From contig JAJPOQ010000053.1 in assembly GCA_021232515.1 (NCBI GenBank), positions 1 through 64,000 on the forward strand: a DNA stretch of 64,000 nt. The letters are read 5' to 3'. The DNA is from Lentisphaeraceae bacterium (GTDB lineage Bacteria; Verrucomicrobiota; Lentisphaeria; Lentisphaerales; Lentisphaeraceae). The notes under the pieces are model-generated. The model saw nothing but the letters and a program-made list of their open reading frames with translations, was not told the origin of the DNA and ran no database searches. Made by a program: the position numbers and the translations under genes. This document shows, one piece after another, positions 60,302 through 64,000 of the stretch (the first letter of the stretch is position 1; every line of letters starts with the position of its first letter).

Positions 60302-61737
60302 GATCTATCCTTCGGGAAAACTGTTGTCACTTTGGCGCCCTCTTCAAGACCGCTTTTTATTTCAAAATCAAATTCATTTAACACTCGGCCACTTACTTCA
60401 ACCAAAGAACCCCGTACATCAACAAAGAACTTTGAATCTATCTTAGCGACTGCAGAACGTGGAAGCGTTAAAGCTTGGTAACTCTTCGTGAGATAAATGG
60501 AAAGTATGGCTGACATGCCCGGCTGAAACTTCTCGTTATCTACATCAAAGGCCACACTGCCATTGTACATAGAAACTCCAGAGGTTCCTCTCAATTCTTT
60601 CATCCAATCATTTCGGTCTTTACCGATAGCTCCTAAAGAAACAAGTGTTCCTTTGAATACCTTTCCTGGCAATGCTGGTAAGGTTACATCGACCTTCTGA
60701 TCAACTTTAAGGTTGTGAAAATCCGACTCATTAAAAATAGCGTCAACAATCATCTTTCCTGGTGACACAACTTCTACCAAAGCATCTCTTTCTCTAACCT
60801 GAACACCTGGAGCATAAGGAGTGTATTTCCCTCCACTACGCCAGTCATAGTAAGTTCGAATAATCACGTAGCCTTCTCTGTCTGCATAACAAATGGACTG
60901 TTTGGACTTTTCAATTAAGCTCTTGCGCTTAAACTCCATTTCGGCAATTTTCTGCTCACTTACCTTAATTATGTCCTCTTGCTCATCAATCTTACGCTGC
61001 CTTCTTTTTTGGCGTCTTTCGAGACTAGCTTCTGCTCGTAAAAGATTTTGTTCAAGGGTCACTTTTTGTTCTTGTGGGATACCCTTCTTAGCAACTTGTA
61101 TATTGAGCTCGGCTTCATTCACTTTCTCTTTACGAGAAGCTAAACGTCTTTGGTGAGGTTCTAGTGAAGCTTTTGAAAGAAAGCCTTTATCATATAATCT
61201 TGTTTGACGGACTATATTTGCCTCAGCTTCTTCCAAACTAAGCTTGGCAAGTTTCAACGAAATGTTCAAACGACGCATTTCATCATCAGTTGGTTTGGCC
61301 ATTTCTTCCTCATAAGCCAACTCTGCATGACGCAAGTTCTCTTTATCTTCAAGAACCTCATTTCCATAATAAGACTTTATGAGCTCTAGCCTTTTACGAC
61401 TGATCTCTAAAAGCAAACGTTCAGCTTTTAAGTCTAAACCGTATTCGAGTATGTCATCTTCATAATTACTGCTATCAATTCTTGCAACTATATCGCCTTT
61501 CTTAACGTAAGTTCCGTTTGGCTTTATGCTGATAATTGAACCAGATATAAATGATTGGATAATCGACTTATCACTAGCCTGAATCTTGCCTCGCTCGATA
61601 ACAGCTCGACTAACCTGTTTTAAAGTCACTTCTGACTTTGCTTTTATTTTTATTTCTTCTTCGGCAGGTAAAATACTCCAAATAAATCCGCCAATACCCG
61701 CGATAGCTAAAACTGTGTATAAAAATGCTTTCATCAT
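60298..61737 (-). CDS. HlyD/MacA-like periplasmic adaptor
   Basis: 479 residues. N-terminal membrane anchor (about 4-20). Lipoyl half IQSFISGSIISIKPNGTYVKKGDIVARID, a long helical hairpin (about 90-260), the second lipoyl half SICYADREGYVI, and beta-barrel IVDAIFNESDFHNLKVDQKVDVTLPALPGKVFKGTLV. It links the MacB-like transporter to the TolC-like duct. It starts immediately after the TAG of the upstream adaptor gene; GAGAGG favours the second ATG (61734). Start choice changes one residue only. Confidence 0.88.
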   Translation of the reverse strand: MMKAFLYTVLAIAGIGGFIWSILPAEEEIKIKAKSEVTLKQVSRAVIERGKIQASDKSIIQSFISGSIISIKPNGTYVKKGDIVARIDSSNYEDDILEYGLDLKAERLLLEISRKRLELIKSYYGNEVLEDKENLRHAELAYEEEMAKPTDDEMRRLNISLKLAKLSLEEAEANIVRQTRLYDKGFLSKASLEPHQRRLASRKEKVNEAELNIQVAKKGIPQEQKVTLEQNLLRAEASLERRQKRRQRKIDEQEDIIKVSEQKIAEMEFKRKSLIEKSKQSICYADREGYVIIRTYYDWRSGGKYTPYAPGVQVRERDALVEVVSPGKMIVDAIFNESDFHNLKVDQKVDVTLPALPGKVFKGTLVSLGAIGKDRNDWMKELRGTSGVSMYNGSVAFDVDNEKFQPGMSAILSIYLTKSYQALTLPRSAVAKIDSKFFVDVRGSLVEVSGRVLNEFDFEIKSGLEEGAKVTTVFPKDRS

Positions 61738-64000
61738 CTACCTCTCAAACGGGAAATAGATGTCAGCAATGACACCGGGTTTTATCGAAACTTTGCTTGT
61801 GTCTACATCGACATCAACCAAAAATACATTTTGACCTAAAGGCTCCTGAGATGAGTAAATACCTATCTTATTGTCCTGACTGGCAAGTGACTCAAATATA
61901 TACTCAATTTTTTTGACATTGCCTTTGTAAACCTTGTCACCGATTGCTGGTATGCGTATATCCACCTTCATCCCTTTCTTCACTTGCATAAAATACCGCT
62001 CTGGTACTTTGACTCTTACGGTCAGGCTTGTTAAGTCTGGCAAAGTCATCGGCACCATTTTTGAGTGTAGACCAACACCAAGTGAAATCTTTTGAATACG
62101 GCCGTTATCGTAAACTTTTTCATAACGAATCAGCCCATCTGCAGGTGCTTTTATCGTCAGGTTCTCTTTGCGCTGCTTGCGTTCATCCAAGTTAAACTTA
62201 TAACGAGCTAGTCTAAGGCGAAGACGCTCTAACTCATTCTTAACACTTGCTTCGTTATACTTTGATTCTTTGACATAGTTCTCATAAACTATTTTCTGCA
62301 TGATGTAGTCACGCTTGGCTAAACTCTTTTGCTCTTCTGTAGAACCGCGCTTTTTCTCTTCAAAGTCGATCTTGGCCAATTCCAACTGAAGCTTCTTCTC
62401 TACTTGAGCTCTTTCCGCTTTTTCATACTCAGACTTCGATATGAATTCAGGATTTTTCTCTTTAAGCCTTTTGTAACTACTGACGGAGTTTTCATAAGCG
62501 ATCTTCGCTTGAAGATAATTCATTTGAGCTGAGATTGCCGACTTATAGTCAAGACCTTCAAGACGTACATCTCGTTCTATCTCTTTTATCTTAAGGTTAT
62601 TCAACTCTGTCTGAATCATAAACTCATTTTCACGCTGCTCCAGGTCAAGCTTTTTAACGAGCTTATCAACTTGATTTTGAATATCTGCGACTTTAGTTTC
62701 CGAACTCGTGATCTGCTCATCAATCGCCTCTGAGTCCAACTTGAGAATCACATCTCCTTTCTTGACTTCAGACTCTTCCTCCGTCATGGAAATGATCTTC
62801 GACTCACCATAAATAGATTTAACAACAACTTTAACAGACTTAGTTGGAACAACTTCACCAGAAGCAACAAACTCACCGTGCTCAAATTTAGTACCTTTAC
62901 CGGATACATCTTTTAAGAATTCACCATCAAGAGAAACGGTCTTACCCGAAAAGTCACCATCAAGGAAAAACCAGCCTTTATTCATAAAGCCCGACACTTC
63001 TTGGTATCTACCACCGACTGAAATGTGGTTCTTTTCTTCTTGGTTTTTAACAAACTTTATTGGAACTGCTGGCTTATCTACCTTGCGACTACTTATGAGA
63101 GTCACGGTGCCATTCATACCAGGGCGCATCCAATCTACTTTGTTTTTGACTTTCACTTCTGCTCTATAAACTTTCAAACCTGTCAGTTGTATAGAACTTC
63201 CATATCTCATGCTGTTTTTCTCAGCCATGTCGACCGGAACATCATAGAGTTGGTGAATATAAGCTTCTACTGGTTTGTCTTTACGGCCATTTATATAAAT
63301 CAGTGCTTTATCGCCATCTTGAAAAAATTTGCGATTTTGCTCTGGAATAAAAACTTCGACAACGATTGAATCCAAAACAGGTATATCGGCGAAACGGTAA
63401 CCTCTAAAGTACTTTGAACCCGGCCCCAGCTTTTCGCTGCCATAGCCCATATGCTTAACATAACCTGCAACGGGAGCCTTAACTGTAGTTTTGGCAAGAC
63501 TTGCCTTTTGCATCTCGATCTTCTTTTCGATGACCTTTTTCTTATTTTGGGCAAGTGTCTTTTCTATGTCCTGAAGGGACTTCAACTCTTTAAGCTCGTA
63601 TTCTATGTCTTTCTTCTCAAGCTTAAGGTTTTCTATCTTGAGATTCGCCATCTCAATGGATGATTTTGTCGCTGGTAGAGATTCATACTCAAGGTCAGAC
63701 TTCGCATAGTCTAAGGAAACCTTTTGTTCTTTAAGTTCTTGCTGAGCTGTTTCGAGTTCTCCTTTAGAAATGAACTTTCGCTTATATCGATCTTCAGCCT
63801 TAGCCATCTCTTTTTCGGCAGCTTCATACTCCAGCTTGGCAATTCTTAAACGACCTTCAGCTTTAAGAACTTCATCTTCTAGAGGGAGCTCTTTCCATTT
63901 AAGGAGTTCGGCTTCGGCAATCTTCAGCTTATCAATTATGGCATCGCGCTTGTCTTCTTTGCCAAGGCGGTCATTTTCAATCTCATTGAGTTCGTACTTC
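61738..64000 (-). CDS. Double-length adaptor with tandem HlyD-type units (5' end beyond the window)
   Basis: The frame is open to the window edge; at least 753 residues. Counting from Met at 63807, the first adaptor unit spans upstream residues to about 240: helical hairpin, ASLAKTTVKAPVAGYVKHMGYG, and beta-barrel SIVVEVFIPEQNRKFFQDGDKALIYINGR, WMRPGMNGTVTLISS. After a small domain with GWFFLDGDFSGKTV, a second unit begins at EFVASGEVVPTKSVKVVVK (lipoyl half), followed by a long hairpin, LTIKAPADGLIRYEK, and VRVKVPERYFMQVKKGMKVDIRIPA. So two adaptors are fused. Its stop touches the start of the normal adaptor gene. Confidence 0.85.
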   Translation of the reverse strand, partial: KYELNEIENDRLGKEDKRDAIIDKLKIAEAELLKWKELPLEDEVLKAEGRLRIAKLEYEAAEKEMAKAEDRYKRKFISKGELETAQQELKEQKVSLDYAKSDLEYESLPATKSSIEMANLKIENLKLEKKDIEYELKELKSLQDIEKTLAQNKKKVIEKKIEMQKASLAKTTVKAPVAGYVKHMGYGSEKLGPGSKYFRGYRFADIPVLDSIVVEVFIPEQNRKFFQDGDKALIYINGRKDKPVEAYIHQLYDVPVDMAEKNSMRYGSSIQLTGLKVYRAEVKVKNKVDWMRPGMNGTVTLISSRKVDKPAVPIKFVKNQEEKNHISVGGRYQEVSGFMNKGWFFLDGDFSGKTVSLDGEFLKDVSGKGTKFEHGEFVASGEVVPTKSVKVVVKSIYGESKIISMTEEESEVKKGDVILKLDSEAIDEQITSSETKVADIQNQVDKLVKKLDLEQRENEFMIQTELNNLKIKEIERDVRLEGLDYKSAISAQMNYLQAKIAYENSVSSYKRLKEKNPEFISKSEYEKAERAQVEKKLQLELAKIDFEEKKRGSTEEQKSLAKRDYIMQKIVYENYVKESKYNEASVKNELERLRLRLARYKFNLDERKQRKENLTIKAPADGLIRYEKVYDNGRIQKISLGVGLHSKMVPMTLPDLTSLTVRVKVPERYFMQVKKGMKVDIRIPAIGDKVYKGNVKKIEYIFESLASQDNKIGIYSSQEPLGQNVFLVDVDVDTSKVSIKPGVIADIYFPFER

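Overview
The window is a gene-dense, AT-rich bacterial chromosome segment with about 54 intact or partial protein genes and two broken ones. I see no rRNA, tRNA, CRISPR array or insertion sequence. Several features together suggest the Planctomycetes-Verrucomicrobia-Chlamydiae group, most likely a marine Lentisphaera-like organism: two Tat-exported Gfo/Idh/MocA oxidoreductases, a Tat-exported hydroxypyruvate-isomerase-like protein, a DUF1080-like secreted protein, a membrane Ser/Thr kinase with leucine-rich repeats, a mitochondrial-type EF-G, and an envelope gene set typical of diderms (LptA-like, TolC, TraT, MurJ, UppP). This placement is inferred from gene content, not from a database search.

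Layout. 0-12 kb: 5' part of rpsA (minus), an exported oxidoreductase, metX-metW, a coiled-coil membrane protein, a ferric-type ABC importer whose ATPase is fused in frame to an NHL-repeat lipoprotein, an aldose-epimerase-like gene and rluF. 12-24 kb: secreted or exported sugar-related proteins, a cupin, a Ser/Thr kinase, proC, an ECF sigma/anti-sigma pair, a fadN-fadA-like beta-oxidation pair, uppP and a tiny zinc-ribbon gene. 24-37 kb: an orphan integrase-arm-like small protein behind a long leader, wbuC-murJ, two membrane proteins (one with a 24-bp repeat array), usp-yaaA, a mitochondrial-type fusA, a minus-strand operon of pseudokinase, FHA-MoxR ATPase and parvulin, and traT.

37.5-46.4 kb is the most unusual block. 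It holds a CheX-like protein, a CheA-like HPt kinase with its own CheX-like domain, a CheY-like receiver, two periplasmic proteins and a membrane HAMP/PAS/HPt kinase. There is no CheW, MCP, CheR or CheB. One periplasmic-protein gene carries an in-frame TGA, and a neighbouring hybrid kinase is destroyed by several frameshifts. A perfect CRP-type palindrome lies upstream of the block.

46.5-64 kb: dapF-cmoA; a reduced division cluster (mraZ, ftsL-like, an ftsI-like gene without its transpeptidase domain, ftsW) with MraZ-box-like repeats at its promoter; an eboA-eboB pair followed by an lptA-like gene; legB with an ATP-grasp/HAD fusion; a second exported oxidoreductase; and a MacB-TolC-type export operon with one normal adaptor and one double-length adaptor that runs off the window.

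Genes within operons mostly overlap by 1-17 nt (ATGA, TAATG, GTGA). Three convergent gene pairs share a four-base stop-codon overlap.
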